Part shown: piece after piece, positions 1 through 8,250 of the stretch
How the letters are laid out: each line of letters begins with the position of its first letter
How positions within the stretch are numbered: position 1 is the first letter of the stretch
Assembly (NCBI RefSeq): GCF_020526085.1
Contig: NZ_CP084874.1
Location: forward strand, 1,798,001-1,862,000
Origin: Klebsiella africana
GTDB lineage: Bacteria; Pseudomonadota; Gammaproteobacteria; Enterobacterales; Enterobacteriaceae
DNA: 64,000 nt
Direction: 5' to 3'
Notes under the pieces: generated by a model
Told to the model about the DNA's origin: nothing
The model's database searches: none
What the model saw: only the letters and a program-made list of their open reading frames with translations
Position numbers and translations under genes: made by a program

Positions 1-157
1 GATCATCACATACAATGTACATTTAACGCACCCGCTCATGACGTTCCCTTCTTCCTGTTATCGCACTACTTCATCCGCTCATATCTTCTTGAAAATACAT
101 AATTAAAACAAAATTAACACACAATGATCACATTTTAGACACTTTCATGTCATTGCT

Positions 158-176
158 CTGGCACTTGTTTTGCTAT
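158..176 (+). promoter_or_regulatory. sigma-54 (RpoN) promoter of the amidase/imidase operon
   Basis: The stretch CTGGCACTTGTTTTGCT matches the consensus TGGCAC-N5-TTGCT exactly. The GG at 160-161 and the GC at 172-173 are separated by the required 10 bases. Transcription would start near 185, leaving a leader of about 30 bases before the ATG at 218. A sigma-54 promoter needs an enhancer-binding activator such as NtrC. I see no convincing NtrC site in the 150 bases upstream, so the activator site may lie before the window. Confidence 0.8.
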
Positions 177-217
177 GTTTAAATGGATTTTTATTTAAAT
201 ATACATTTAAGGGTGAT

Positions 218-1624
218 ATGAACGCGAATACGATTCGCCTGCAATTTCAGCAGGGCCAAATTGATGCCTGCGCCATTGCCGCGCTGTTTGCCAGCGGCCA
301 GCTGTCGCCACTTGCGTTTACGGAAGCCTGCCTGACGGCGGCAAAAGAGACCCAGGGGATTTTTATTACGCTGACTCCCGAACGCGCCCGTCAGGAGGCT
401 GCCGCCTCGACGCAGCGCTGGCGTAAGGGCGCGCCGCTGAGCCCACTGGACGGTATCCCGGTCTGCTGGAAAGATTTATTCGATATTACCGGGACCCGAA
501 CCACTGCAGGTTCCGCAACCCGTCTGGATGCGCCTCTCGCGACACACGATGCCGGAATGGTAGCGCGCCTGACGCAGGCGGGAATGGTGACTATCGGCAA
601 AACCAATCTGAGTGAGTTTGCCTTTTCCGGCCTGGGTATTAACCCGACGTTTACCACCCCGGCATTACTGGCAACCGATGGCGAGGAACATGTTCCTGGC
701 GGCTCTTCCAGTGGCGCGGCGCGAGCGGTTGCTCAAGGGGTGGCCTGTATTGCAATAGGAACGGACACCGCGGGTTCCGTGCGTATCCCTGCTGCGTTTA
801 ACGGAGCGATCGGTTTTCGCGCCAGCCGTCACCGCTATGACGCGAGCGGAGTATTTCCCCTGGCGGCGTCTCTCGATACGCTCGGGCCTCTTTGTCGCAG
901 CGTTCGCGATGCTTACGCCCTTGATGTCATTCTCTGTGGCGAGGAGACGACTTCGTCGCCGGTTCCACGGTTAATTGTCGATCCGGACATTCTCGACGCC
1001 GCTGATGCTAGCGTCCGTGACAACAGTGTCTCGTTGCTGTCCCGATTAGCGGCGTCAGGCGTCGTTGTTGAATATCGGCGCCTGCCAGCCTTTCATGAGG
1101 CAATTACCTGGATTGCTCACCATGGCTGGCCAGGAGCGATTGAAGCCTTTCAGTTACATGCCTCGCTGTTGGCATCACCGGCAGCAACGGCGATGGATCC
1201 GTTCATTCGCCGCCGGCTGCTGGCCTCCGGCACGATTGATCCGGCGGTGCTCACCAGCTTTATGCGTCTAAGTCCGGTCTGGCAGCAGGCACTGGCTGAA
1301 GAACTCAATGGCGCGATTTTGGTGACCCCGACGGTCGCGCATACCGCGCCGCGACTGGCGCCCTTGCAGGCGGATGCCGAGGCATTTGCCCTCGCCAATA
1401 GCGCCACGCTGCGCTTAACCATGCCAGGTAGTTTACTGGATATGCCCGGTCTCGCGGTGCCAAGCGGTACGACGGCGAACGGCCTGTATACCAGTCTGCT
1501 TTTCTCTTCACCGAGCGGTGAAGATCGCTCGCTTTTAGGCGCTGCCTGTGCAGTAGCGCATCTGCTGGCGCCCTCCAAAGGTGATGGCGCCAATTCGTTA
1601 TCCCTCAACTCAAAAGGAAAATAA
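218..1624 (+). CDS. Amidase-signature family hydrolase (candidate half-amidase)
   Basis: A 468-residue cytoplasmic amidase of the AtzF/GatA signature family, with no signal peptide. The Ser-cisSer-Lys triad is visible: Lys in VCWKDLFD, Ser in GGSSSGAA, and the nucleophile region GTDTAGS. The family hydrolyses amides to acid plus ammonia. The ATG at 218 has GGGTGAT just upstream. A longer reading from a TTG at 170 would overlap the sigma-54 promoter and is unlikely. It is the first gene of the operon, with 2 bases before the next gene. Beside an imidase-like gene, the natural inference is that it cleaves the half-amide product and releases ammonia. The substrate is not readable from sequence, and hydantoin, urea or carbamoyl derivatives are alternatives. 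Confidence 0.85.
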   Translation: MNANTIRLQFQQGQIDACAIAALFASGQLSPLAFTEACLTAAKETQGIFITLTPERARQEAAASTQRWRKGAPLSPLDGIPVCWKDLFDITGTRTTAGSATRLDAPLATHDAGMVARLTQAGMVTIGKTNLSEFAFSGLGINPTFTTPALLATDGEEHVPGGSSSGAARAVAQGVACIAIGTDTAGSVRIPAAFNGAIGFRASRHRYDASGVFPLAASLDTLGPLCRSVRDAYALDVILCGEETTSSPVPRLIVDPDILDAADASVRDNSVSLLSRLAASGVVVEYRRLPAFHEAITWIAHHGWPGAIEAFQLHASLLASPAATAMDPFIRRRLLASGTIDPAVLTSFMRLSPVWQQALAEELNGAILVTPTVAHTAPRLAPLQADAEAFALANSATLRLTMPGSLLDMPGLAVPSGTTANGLYTSLLFSSPSGEDRSLLGAACAVAHLLAPSKGDGANSLSLNSKGK

Positions 1625-1626
1625 AC

Positions 1627-2508
1627 ATGGCCAAAGAAATCCTTTGCGCATTTGGTGTGGACGTTGATGCCGTTGCCGGCTGGCTGGGGTCATATGGTGG
1701 CGAGGACTCACCGGATGATATCTCACGCGGCTTGTTTGCCGGGGAAGTGGGCGCGCCACGACTGCTGAAACTGTTCGCGGAGCAGCAATTACGTACGACG
1801 TGGTTTATTCCCGGGCATTCGATAGAGACCTTTCCGGAGCAGATGAAAGCGGTTGTGGAGGCAGGGCATGAGGTGGGGATCCATGGTTATAGCCATGAGA
1901 ACCCGATTGCCATGACGCCGGCCCAGGAGGAAGCCGTGCTGGATCGTAGCATCGAACTGGTGACGCAGTTAGCCGGTAAACGCCCAACCGGGTATGTGGC
2001 GCCGTGGTGGGAATTTAGCAATGTGACTAACGAGCTGCTGTTAAAAAAGGGCATTAAATACGACCACAGTCTGATGCACAACGACTTCCATCCGTACTAT
2101 GTCAGGGTAGGCGACAGCTGGACAAAAATCGACTACAGCAAGCATCCCGATGCGTGGATGAAACCATTGCAGCGCGGAGAGGAGACCGATCTGGTTGAAA
2201 TTCCAGCCAACTGGTATCTCGACGATCTGCCACCGATGATGTTTATCAAAAAATCCCCTAATAGCCATGGCTTCGTCAACCCACGCCATCTGGAGGAGAT
2301 GTGGCGCGACCAGTTCGACTGGGTCTATCGCGAAAATGATTACGCCGTCTTCACCATGACTATCCATCCCGATGTTTCCGGCCGTCCCCAGGTGTTGTTG
2401 ATGCTTGAACGCCTGATTCAGTACATCCGTAGCCACGATGGCGTTCGCTTCGTGACCTTTGACGAAATTGCAGATGATTTTAAAGCGCGCAAACCGCGCT
2501 CGGCATAA
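1627..2508 (+). CDS. Polysaccharide-deacetylase-fold hydrolase, imidase/allantoinase type
   Basis: A 293-residue NodB/CE4-fold metal-dependent hydrolase with no signal peptide. Visible motifs are FGVDVDA in place of the TFDDG motif 1, HGYSHENP (the H-x3-H metal ligands), APWWEFS, and a late HPDVSGRP. Cytoplasmic members of this branch act on ring amides rather than cell-wall sugars. They include PuuE-type allantoinase and, from memory, a Pseudomonas putida imidase of about this length. Opening a cyclic imide would give a half-amide for the amidase encoded immediately upstream. The start has AAAGGAAAATAAAC upstream. Family is clear, substrate is inference. Confidence 0.8.
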   Translation: MAKEILCAFGVDVDAVAGWLGSYGGEDSPDDISRGLFAGEVGAPRLLKLFAEQQLRTTWFIPGHSIETFPEQMKAVVEAGHEVGIHGYSHENPIAMTPAQEEAVLDRSIELVTQLAGKRPTGYVAPWWEFSNVTNELLLKKGIKYDHSLMHNDFHPYYVRVGDSWTKIDYSKHPDAWMKPLQRGEETDLVEIPANWYLDDLPPMMFIKKSPNSHGFVNPRHLEEMWRDQFDWVYRENDYAVFTMTIHPDVSGRPQVLLMLERLIQYIRSHDGVRFVTFDEIADDFKARKPRSA

Positions 2509-2540
2509 TGTCATTTACCCCCTGACAGAGGGATTACGCT

Positions 2541-3914
2541 ATGAGCATTTTTAACAAAACCTCCGTAAACGGCTGGCAGCCGCAGCAGTTAACCATCAAG
2601 GATGTGAAATTTGCCACCTGGATTGCCTTTTTTGCCTGGGTTTTCGCTGTCTATGATTTCATCCTTTTTGGCACGTTGCTGCCGGAAATTGGTCTCCATT
2701 TTGGCTGGAATGAGGTTGAGCAAGCGGAAATCGCCACCTGGGTGGCGGTAGGCGGCGCAGTGATCGCGCTGGCGATTGGTCCGCTGGTCGATCGTCTGGG
2801 ACGCCGGATGGGGATTGTCATTACCGTTGGCGGTGCCGCGTTGTGCTCATTACTGACCGCTGTGGGCGGCGCATGGGGCAAAGGTGCGCTGACGGCCATT
2901 CGCTCTGTCGCGGGGTTGGGATACGCGGAACAGACGGTGAACGCCACCTATTTATCGGAGCTGTATACCGCGCTCGACGATCCGAAGCTCAACAAACGTA
3001 AAGGGTTTGTCTACAGTCTTGTGCAAGGTGGCTGGCCGGTCGGCGCGCTGGTTGCTTCAGCATTGACCGCCATTTTAATGCCCATCATCGGCTGGCAGGG
3101 CAGCTTCATTTTTGCGGCATTACCTTCACTGGTCATCGCTGTGCTGGCGCTAAAACTTAAAGAAACACCTCAGTTCCAGGTACAAAAGAAAATCCAACAT
3201 TTGCGTGAACAAGGGCAGGTCGCCGAAGCCCGTCAGGTCGCTCAGGATTATCAGATTTCATGGGAAGAACATCACCGCGGCGGGATTGCCGCAGCGTTTC
3301 GTGGTCCATCACTGCGCGCCACCCTGGTACTGGGGGCGGCGGTCCTGATTAACTGGTTTGCCATTCAGATTTTTAGCGTGCTCGGAACGACGGTCATCAC
3401 CAAAACCCATGATGTTTCTTTTAACAACTCATTGCTTATCTTAATCCTGTCCAACCTGGTGGGCTATTGCGGTTACCTGGCTCACGGCTGGCTGGGCGAC
3501 CGGATTGGGCGTCGTAACACTATCGCGGTCGGGTGGATGCTGGGCGGTGTGGCGTTTGCCGGCATGCTTTACTGTCCGGACAACTTTGCCACTATCGTCA
3601 CGCTCTACAGTATTGGTCTGTTCTTCCTGATTGGTCCCTACGCCGCCGCGCTGTTTTTCATTAGCGAAAGCTTTCCTACCGCCATCCGTGCTACGGCAGG
3701 GGCGCTGATTGGCGCGATGGGACCGGTCGGGGCGATCATCGCCAGCGTTGGTACCACCGCGGTGTTAAGCCATGGAGGGCACTGGCAGGATGCTGCGCTG
3801 TGGTTTGGCGCCATACCCTGCTTTATCTCGGGTGGGGTGATGTGGCTGGCGCGTGGCGATGTCCAGCACGCGTCAGGGATGAACAAGACCGTTAATACGC
3901 AACCTCAGGCGTAA
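2541..3914 (+). CDS. MFS permease
   Basis: A 457-residue major facilitator with about 12 membrane segments. The loop 2-3 signature is VDRLGRRMG and the second-half repeat is GDRIGRRN. A long, charged central loop (about residues 205-245) separates the halves. The PTAIRATAGA motif near the end is typical of the metabolite:H+ symporter / sialate-type branch. It lies in the middle of the catabolic operon with 32 bases before and 9 after, so it probably imports the pathway substrate across the inner membrane. No periplasmic or ATP-driven partner is encoded nearby. The substrate is not predictable. Confidence 0.85.
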   Translation: MSIFNKTSVNGWQPQQLTIKDVKFATWIAFFAWVFAVYDFILFGTLLPEIGLHFGWNEVEQAEIATWVAVGGAVIALAIGPLVDRLGRRMGIVITVGGAALCSLLTAVGGAWGKGALTAIRSVAGLGYAEQTVNATYLSELYTALDDPKLNKRKGFVYSLVQGGWPVGALVASALTAILMPIIGWQGSFIFAALPSLVIAVLALKLKETPQFQVQKKIQHLREQGQVAEARQVAQDYQISWEEHHRGGIAAAFRGPSLRATLVLGAAVLINWFAIQIFSVLGTTVITKTHDVSFNNSLLILILSNLVGYCGYLAHGWLGDRIGRRNTIAVGWMLGGVAFAGMLYCPDNFATIVTLYSIGLFFLIGPYAAALFFISESFPTAIRATAGALIGAMGPVGAIIASVGTTAVLSHGGHWQDAALWFGAIPCFISGGVMWLARGDVQHASGMNKTVNTQPQA

Positions 3915-3923
3915 GGAGCAACG

Positions 3924-4700
3924 ATGGAAACGACAAACATCAGTCAGCCAGTAGCGGCAATCAGTGGTGCGGCAAGCGGCATTGGTCTGGCGCTGGCCAC
4001 CCTGTATGCCCGCCGCGGTGTGCGGGTGATCGCCGGTTACTACCCGGACGATCCGCATGACCCAACTGTCGCCGCTGCACAGGTTGAGGAGGCTGGTGGC
4101 GATGCGCTCTGGCTGCCGCTGAACGTCGCCTATACGGCGTCGGTTGATACGTTTATAGCGCAAGGCGTCGCTCATTTTGGCCGCCTTGATTATGTTATCG
4201 CCAATGCCGGGATCTTACGCTGTGCCTCTATTGAAGAGATGAGCGACGAGCGCTGGAGCGAAATGCTTAACGTAGACTTAACCGGCGTGATGCGGTGTTT
4301 CCGGGCGGCTTCGCCACGGCTGGTCAGCGGCGGAAGCCTGGTCGCGATCTCATCGATTGCCGGGGGCGTCTATGGCTGGCAGGAGCACGCGCACTACGCG
4401 GCGGCGAAAGCCGCGGTCCCCGGGCTCTGTCGCTCACTGGCCGTTGAGCTTGCACCACGGGGTATCCGCTGCAACGCCGTGATCCCAGGGCTGATTGAAA
4501 CCCCACAGTCGCTGGATAAACAGAACTCACTGGGGCCGGAGGGGCTGGCAAAAGCAGCCAGATCGATTCCACTGGGACGGGTTGGCTGTCCGGATGATAT
4601 CGCTCGCGTAGTGGCTTTTCTCACCAGCGACGAAAGCCGCTATCTGACCGGGCAAAGCCTTATTGTTGACGGTGGTTTGACCGTCCGCTGGCCGGATTAA
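3924..4700 (+). CDS. SDR-family NAD(P)-dependent oxidoreductase 1
   Basis: A 258-residue classical short-chain dehydrogenase/reductase. The Rossmann motif GAASGIG is at about residues 12-18, NAG at about 92, the catalytic Ser is in ISSIAGG and the YxxxK pair in HYAAAKA. The C-terminal VDGGLTV is typical. AAGGAGCAACG precedes the ATG. It shares the family with the next gene but not close identity, so this is not a recent duplication. A reductive or oxidative step on a hydroxy or keto compound is implied. How it fits with the hydrolases is unknown. Confidence 0.85.
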   Translation: METTNISQPVAAISGAASGIGLALATLYARRGVRVIAGYYPDDPHDPTVAAAQVEEAGGDALWLPLNVAYTASVDTFIAQGVAHFGRLDYVIANAGILRCASIEEMSDERWSEMLNVDLTGVMRCFRAASPRLVSGGSLVAISSIAGGVYGWQEHAHYAAAKAAVPGLCRSLAVELAPRGIRCNAVIPGLIETPQSLDKQNSLGPEGLAKAARSIPLGRVGCPDDIARVVAFLTSDESRYLTGQSLIVDGGLTVRWPD

Positions 4701-4709
4701 GGAGCCACT

Positions 4710-5456
4710 ATGCAGTTGCGAAACAGACGTTGTGTGGTGACGGGGGCGGCAAGTGGTATCGGCGAGGCTATCGCACTGCTTTTTGCCGGCGAAGGGGCAC
4801 GACTGATACTCACCGACCGGGACCGTAAAAAACTGGAAGGGGTGGTACAGCGTTGTCGGTTAATTGGGGCGCAATGTTATGGCGTGGTGGCTGACGTTGG
4901 CGAGGTCGACGGGGCAACGGCTGGCGTGGATGCCTGCCTGGGGCACTATGAGGGGATTGATGTTCTGGTCAACAATGCGGGCATGCTTACCCAGGCTCCC
5001 TGCACCGATATCACCCTGGAGATGTGGGAAACCATGATGGCCGTCGATCTGCGCAGCGTGTTTCTGGCCTGCCAGCGAGCTCTGCCAGTGATGTTGAGCC
5101 AACGCTGGGGGCGTATTATCAATATCGCTTCTCAACTGGGCATCAAAGGTGGGGCAGAGCTGTGTCACTATGCGGCCGCTAAGGCTGGTGTAATTGGCCT
5201 GACGAAATCACTGGCGCTGGAAGTCTCCAGCCACAATGTGCTGGTAAACGCTATCGCACCCGGACCGATTGAAACCCCGCTTATTGAGGGGATCCACCAG
5301 GCGTGGAAGACGGCAAAAACGGCGGAGCTGCCACTGGGGCGCTTTGGGCGAGCAGAAGAAGTTGCGCCGGTGGCGCTGCTGCTGGCCAGCGAGCCAGGGG
5401 GAAATCTGTTCGTTGGCCAGACGCTGGGGCCAAATTCGGGTGATGTGATGCCTTGA
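4710..5456 (+). CDS. SDR-family NAD(P)-dependent oxidoreductase 2
   Basis: A 248-residue classical SDR. It shows TGAASGIG at the N-terminus, NNAG at about 90, Ser in INIASQLG, and YAAAK. An Asp after the second beta strand (ILTDRD) suggests a preference for NAD(H) over NADP(H). It follows the first SDR by 9 bases with its own AGGAG. The C-terminus ends GPNSGDVMP instead of the common VDGG, a small departure from the family. Two dehydrogenases in tandem suggest an oxidation-reduction pair or two stereospecific enzymes. Confidence 0.85.
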   Translation: MQLRNRRCVVTGAASGIGEAIALLFAGEGARLILTDRDRKKLEGVVQRCRLIGAQCYGVVADVGEVDGATAGVDACLGHYEGIDVLVNNAGMLTQAPCTDITLEMWETMMAVDLRSVFLACQRALPVMLSQRWGRIINIASQLGIKGGAELCHYAAAKAGVIGLTKSLALEVSSHNVLVNAIAPGPIETPLIEGIHQAWKTAKTAELPLGRFGRAEEVAPVALLLASEPGGNLFVGQTLGPNSGDVMP

Positions 5457-5466
5457 GGAGTAGATG

Positions 5467-5778
5467 ATGTGCGGAGTATGCGGCCTGCTTGATAACGGGC
5501 CGCAGTGGAGCGATCCGCTGCGGCAGGAAATTCCCCTACGCCAGCTGCGCCTGCGGCAGCTGGCATTACTAAACCGTACGCTGAAGCCCTGGCGCCTCTC
5601 GCTGACGGAATTTCATGGTCAATGGCTGCTGGCCAGCCCGACGGGACAACAGGTGCTGGTTCACTCTCTGGATCGGTTGTGGAAAGAAGCAGAGAAAATG
5701 CTGCATCAGGCGATCGATCCGCTCGATGATGCCTGGTTAGCCTCGCTTGAGGCCAAAGGGGAAGCCTATGCCTGCTGA
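5467..5778 (+). CDS. Small MCGxCG protein of unknown function
   Basis: A 103-residue protein that I do not recognise as a named family. It begins MCGVCGLL. Removal of Met would expose a terminal Cys followed by Gly, as in class-II glutamine amidotransferases (MCGI), and the CxxC pair could also bind metal. The body is rich in Leu, Arg and Trp, with no membrane segment. Two ATGs lie at 5464 and 5467. The second sits 6 bases from GAGGAG and leaves Met followed directly by Cys, so I prefer it. It overlaps the CobW gene by 11 bases, which argues for coupled synthesis and a functional link to the GTPase. Confidence 0.75.
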   Translation: MCGVCGLLDNGPQWSDPLRQEIPLRQLRLRQLALLNRTLKPWRLSLTEFHGQWLLASPTGQQVLVHSLDRLWKEAEKMLHQAIDPLDDAWLASLEAKGEAYAC

Positions 5779-6790
5779 AGAGAAATTACCCCTCCATGTG
5801 CTGAGCGGGTTTCTGGGTAGCGGTAAAACAACGCTGCTGAAAAACTGGCTCACCCGGCAGGACGTGAACGACATTGCTCTGCTGGTGAATGAGTTTGGCG
5901 AGGTCGGGATCGACCATCATCTGCTTCACGAAGTCGCGCCGGATACCGTGTTATTGCCGAGCGGTTGCGTATGCTGTCAGATTCGGGGGGAATTGCAGGC
6001 CGCTCTGCTGGCGCTTTATGAACGGCGGGCGCGCGGCCTGATCCCGCCGTTTCGCTATGTGGTTCTGGAAACCAGCGGGCTGGCCGATCCGGCTCCCATC
6101 TTATCGACGCTTCTCCACGATCGTCAGTTGCAGAGCCATTTCACGCCAGGGACGCTGGTCACACTTGTCGATGCGGAACATGCCCACCGTCAAGCCGATC
6201 TTCAGCCCGAGTGGCTGGCGCAGGTGACGGCAGCGGACAAACTGCTGGTGAGTAAGAGCGATCGCGTTGCCCCCGAGGAGACGGTGACACTCCAGCAGTG
6301 GCTGCGTCAGCTTAATCCGCTGGCGGAAGTGGGCACTACGCGGCTGGCGCAGGATAGCCTGGACTGGCTGTTCCGAAGTGAAGTGTTTCGCGGCTCTCAT
6401 GAACAACGTTTCCGCTGGTTAGGGTCATGTGCTGACAACACGTTTTCGTTGCTGCCAAAGCGCGATGGTGGGGCGCATCCCACGACAGAAACGTGCGTGA
6501 TTTCGCTTGAGCAGTCGCTAAACTGGCCCGCTTTTGCTATCTGGTTATCCATGCTATTACATTGCCATGGTGGCGCGGTGCTGAGAATGAAAGGCATTTT
6601 GCGCGTGAGCGACAGCGATAGTCCGGTGGTTATTCATGGTGTACAGCATACGTTGCATCCTCCGGTGCATTTGGATGACTGGCCGGGAGCGTTAAGCCGT
6701 TCAACGTTGGTATTTATATTACGTGGACTGGAGGCGCATCGCTTGCAGCAGGCCTTTAGCCGCTTTATGCAAGTATTACAGGAGTCCTGA
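5768..6790 (+). CDS. COG0523/CobW-family GTP-binding metallochaperone
   Basis: A 340-residue G3E GTPase. Walker A is SGFLGSGKTT, the metal-binding signature is CVCC in GCVCCQIRGEL, ETSGLADP follows as the switch/Walker B region, and SKSD replaces the NKxD guanine motif. A CobW C-terminal domain occupies roughly residues 230-335. The family delivers metals, often zinc, or activates metalloenzymes such as nitrile hydratase. The ATG at 5768 follows AGGGGA. A longer reading from 5747 has no ribosome site. The obvious client in this operon is the metal-dependent deacetylase-fold hydrolase. That link is inference. Confidence 0.85.
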   Translation: MPAEEKLPLHVLSGFLGSGKTTLLKNWLTRQDVNDIALLVNEFGEVGIDHHLLHEVAPDTVLLPSGCVCCQIRGELQAALLALYERRARGLIPPFRYVVLETSGLADPAPILSTLLHDRQLQSHFTPGTLVTLVDAEHAHRQADLQPEWLAQVTAADKLLVSKSDRVAPEETVTLQQWLRQLNPLAEVGTTRLAQDSLDWLFRSEVFRGSHEQRFRWLGSCADNTFSLLPKRDGGAHPTTETCVISLEQSLNWPAFAIWLSMLLHCHGGAVLRMKGILRVSDSDSPVVIHGVQHTLHPPVHLDDWPGALSRSTLVFILRGLEAHRLQQAFSRFMQVLQES

Positions 6791-6794
6791 AGGG

Positions 6795-7985
6795 ATGAGT
6801 TCTGCGGCGATTATTTCTCCCCCATTAACGCTTCGGGTTTTGGGCACATCGGTGACGTTACTGGAGATATTGCGCGTTCGCGCTGAGCAGGAGCTAGGGA
6901 TCAAGATCGAATACCTGCTGCATAGCGTGGAAGATGCCCAGCGCATCGCGGTTATGCAGCCTGAAAGTTACGATCTCTATGACCAGTGGTTTCATAATAT
7001 CGATTTTGTCTGGCCGGCACGTGCTATTCAGCCGCTGGAGGTGAAGCGGCTGAAATATTGGGACGAGGTAAACGAACTGGCGAAGCAGGGCACCCTGAAC
7101 GGCGTTGTCGCCGATGGCAGTGTACCGTCCCAGCGCTTGTACGTTCAACGGGATCGCCATTTAAGCAGCCAGCCGAGCGATCTCATCAGTATGCTGCCAT
7201 TGACGCATAATGCCGATAGCTTTGCCTATCATGTCGACCGTCTTCCCGAGGCGCTTCAGCAGGAAGAAGAGAGTTGGGGATGGTTGCTGCATAGCGCGCT
7301 CACTGGCGCGGTCGCTCTGCAGGAGGATGCGGCTATGGGAGGGATCGATGCCGCTCTGGCTATGCAGGGCGCGGGGATGGCGCAGTTTGCCGATATTGGC
7401 AATCTGACACTGGAAGAGATCGATGTTTTGACTCAAGGATTAGCCCATCTTAATCGCCAGGGACATTTTGCTGCATTCTGGTCGTCCCAGGATCAGGCAT
7501 GCGATTTAATCGATAATCGATGCGTTGAGGTCCAGAGTTTATGGGCTCCCATCTATTTCCGGCGCCATTTCCATCAGCGAGGCTATAAAATGGCGCGCCC
7601 ACGAGAAGGCTATCGGGCGTGGTATGGCGGCATGTCGCTGTCTCGCTGCGTGACCGGGAAGGTAAAAGAAGCGGCCTATGATTACCTTAACTGGTGGCAG
7701 TCTGGTTGGCCCGGCGCAGTAATGGCCCGGCAGGGATATTATATTTCCAACCCGCAGCGGAGCCGCGCTTGTCTGTCGCAGGCCGAATGGGATTATTGGT
7801 ATGCAGGAAAACCGGCCGCTGAATTACTCCTGGATGCCTCTGGCGCGCCGCTGATTCCTGCGGGTGAACGTCGGGATGGTGGAAGCTACGAGCAGCGGAT
7901 GGGACATATTGCGGTATGGAATTCGGTGATGGATGAACATAACTATCTGACGCGACGCTGGCAGGAGGCTCTAATGCGCCGCTAA
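6795..7985 (+). CDS. Solute-binding-protein-like protein without signal peptide
   Basis: A 396-residue protein that resembles PotD-type family-1 extracellular solute-binding proteins (LTLRVLGTSVTLLEILR near the N-terminus, then a two-lobe pattern, and a late YDYLNWWQSG). It has no hydrophobic leader or lipobox, and the operon has no ABC permease or ATPase. It may act in the cytoplasm as a ligand-binding or enzymatic protein. Less likely, it is exported by a route I cannot see. The start ATG is 4 bases after the CobW stop, preceded by GAAGGG. It ends the operon, with a strong terminator at 8042-8070. Confidence 0.7.
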   Translation: MSSAAIISPPLTLRVLGTSVTLLEILRVRAEQELGIKIEYLLHSVEDAQRIAVMQPESYDLYDQWFHNIDFVWPARAIQPLEVKRLKYWDEVNELAKQGTLNGVVADGSVPSQRLYVQRDRHLSSQPSDLISMLPLTHNADSFAYHVDRLPEALQQEEESWGWLLHSALTGAVALQEDAAMGGIDAALAMQGAGMAQFADIGNLTLEEIDVLTQGLAHLNRQGHFAAFWSSQDQACDLIDNRCVEVQSLWAPIYFRRHFHQRGYKMARPREGYRAWYGGMSLSRCVTGKVKEAAYDYLNWWQSGWPGAVMARQGYYISNPQRSRACLSQAEWDYWYAGKPAAELLLDASGAPLIPAGERRDGGSYEQRMGHIAVWNSVMDEHNYLTRRWQEALMRR

Positions 7986-8041
7986 CCCTTATGCGGCCGG
8001 ACTGGCCAGAGGGGAGGCCGGTCTGATGAAAGCTCAAAAGC

Positions 8042-8070
8042 AAAAAGCCTGCTCGAAAGCAGGCTTTTTA
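8042..8070. terminator. Bidirectional intrinsic terminator
   Basis: AAAAAGCCTGCT-cgaa-AGCAGGCTTTTT is a perfect hairpin with an A-run on one side and a T-run on the other. It can end both the accessory operon (+) and the tRNA-Asn transcript (-). Confidence 0.85.
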
Positions 8071-8073
8071 AAT

Positions 8074-8090
8074 TTGGCTCCTCTGACTGG
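8074..8090 (-). other. Candidate unoccupied ICE/genomic-island attachment site
   Basis: The 3' end of the tRNA-Asn contains CCAGTCAGAGGAGCCAA (minus strand). From memory this is the 17-base direct repeat used by ICEKp and related yersiniabactin islands. Only one copy is present in the window, and the neighbours are ordinary backbone genes, so the site looks vacant. Confidence 0.55.
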
Positions 8091-8150
8091 ACTCGAACCA
8101 GTGACATACGGATTAACAGTCCGCCGTTCTACCGACTGAACTACAGAGGA
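8075..8150 (-). tRNA. tRNA-Asn (GUU)
   Basis: A 76-base cloverleaf on the minus strand. The acceptor stem starts TCCTCTG and pairs with CAGAGGA, the anticodon loop reads CTGTTAATC (GTT), the T-loop is GGTTCGAGTCC, and CCA is encoded. Its sequence matches E. coli tRNA-Asn as I recall it. Confidence 0.97.
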
Positions 8151-8168
8151 ATCGTGTGAACGAGGCGC

Positions 8169-8197
8169 ATACTACTGGTCCCGCATTTTTGTGTCAA
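8169..8197 (-). promoter_or_regulatory. Sigma-70 promoter of tRNA-Asn
   Basis: On the minus strand TTGACA (8192-8197) and TAGTAT (8169-8174) are separated by 17 bases. The -10 lies about 18 bases before the mature tRNA start. A GC-rich stretch follows the -10, typical of stringently controlled stable-RNA promoters. Confidence 0.75.
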
Positions 8198-8250
8198 CAC
8201 TAAAATTAACACGCTGATTCAAATGGCTAAATTTAGCTCAACACGTTGTT

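Noticed and set aside
5464..5778. Small MCGxCG protein as a complete class-II glutamine amidotransferase
   Set aside because: Only the first residues resemble that family. It is far too short and lacks the later conserved motifs, so the name is not justified.
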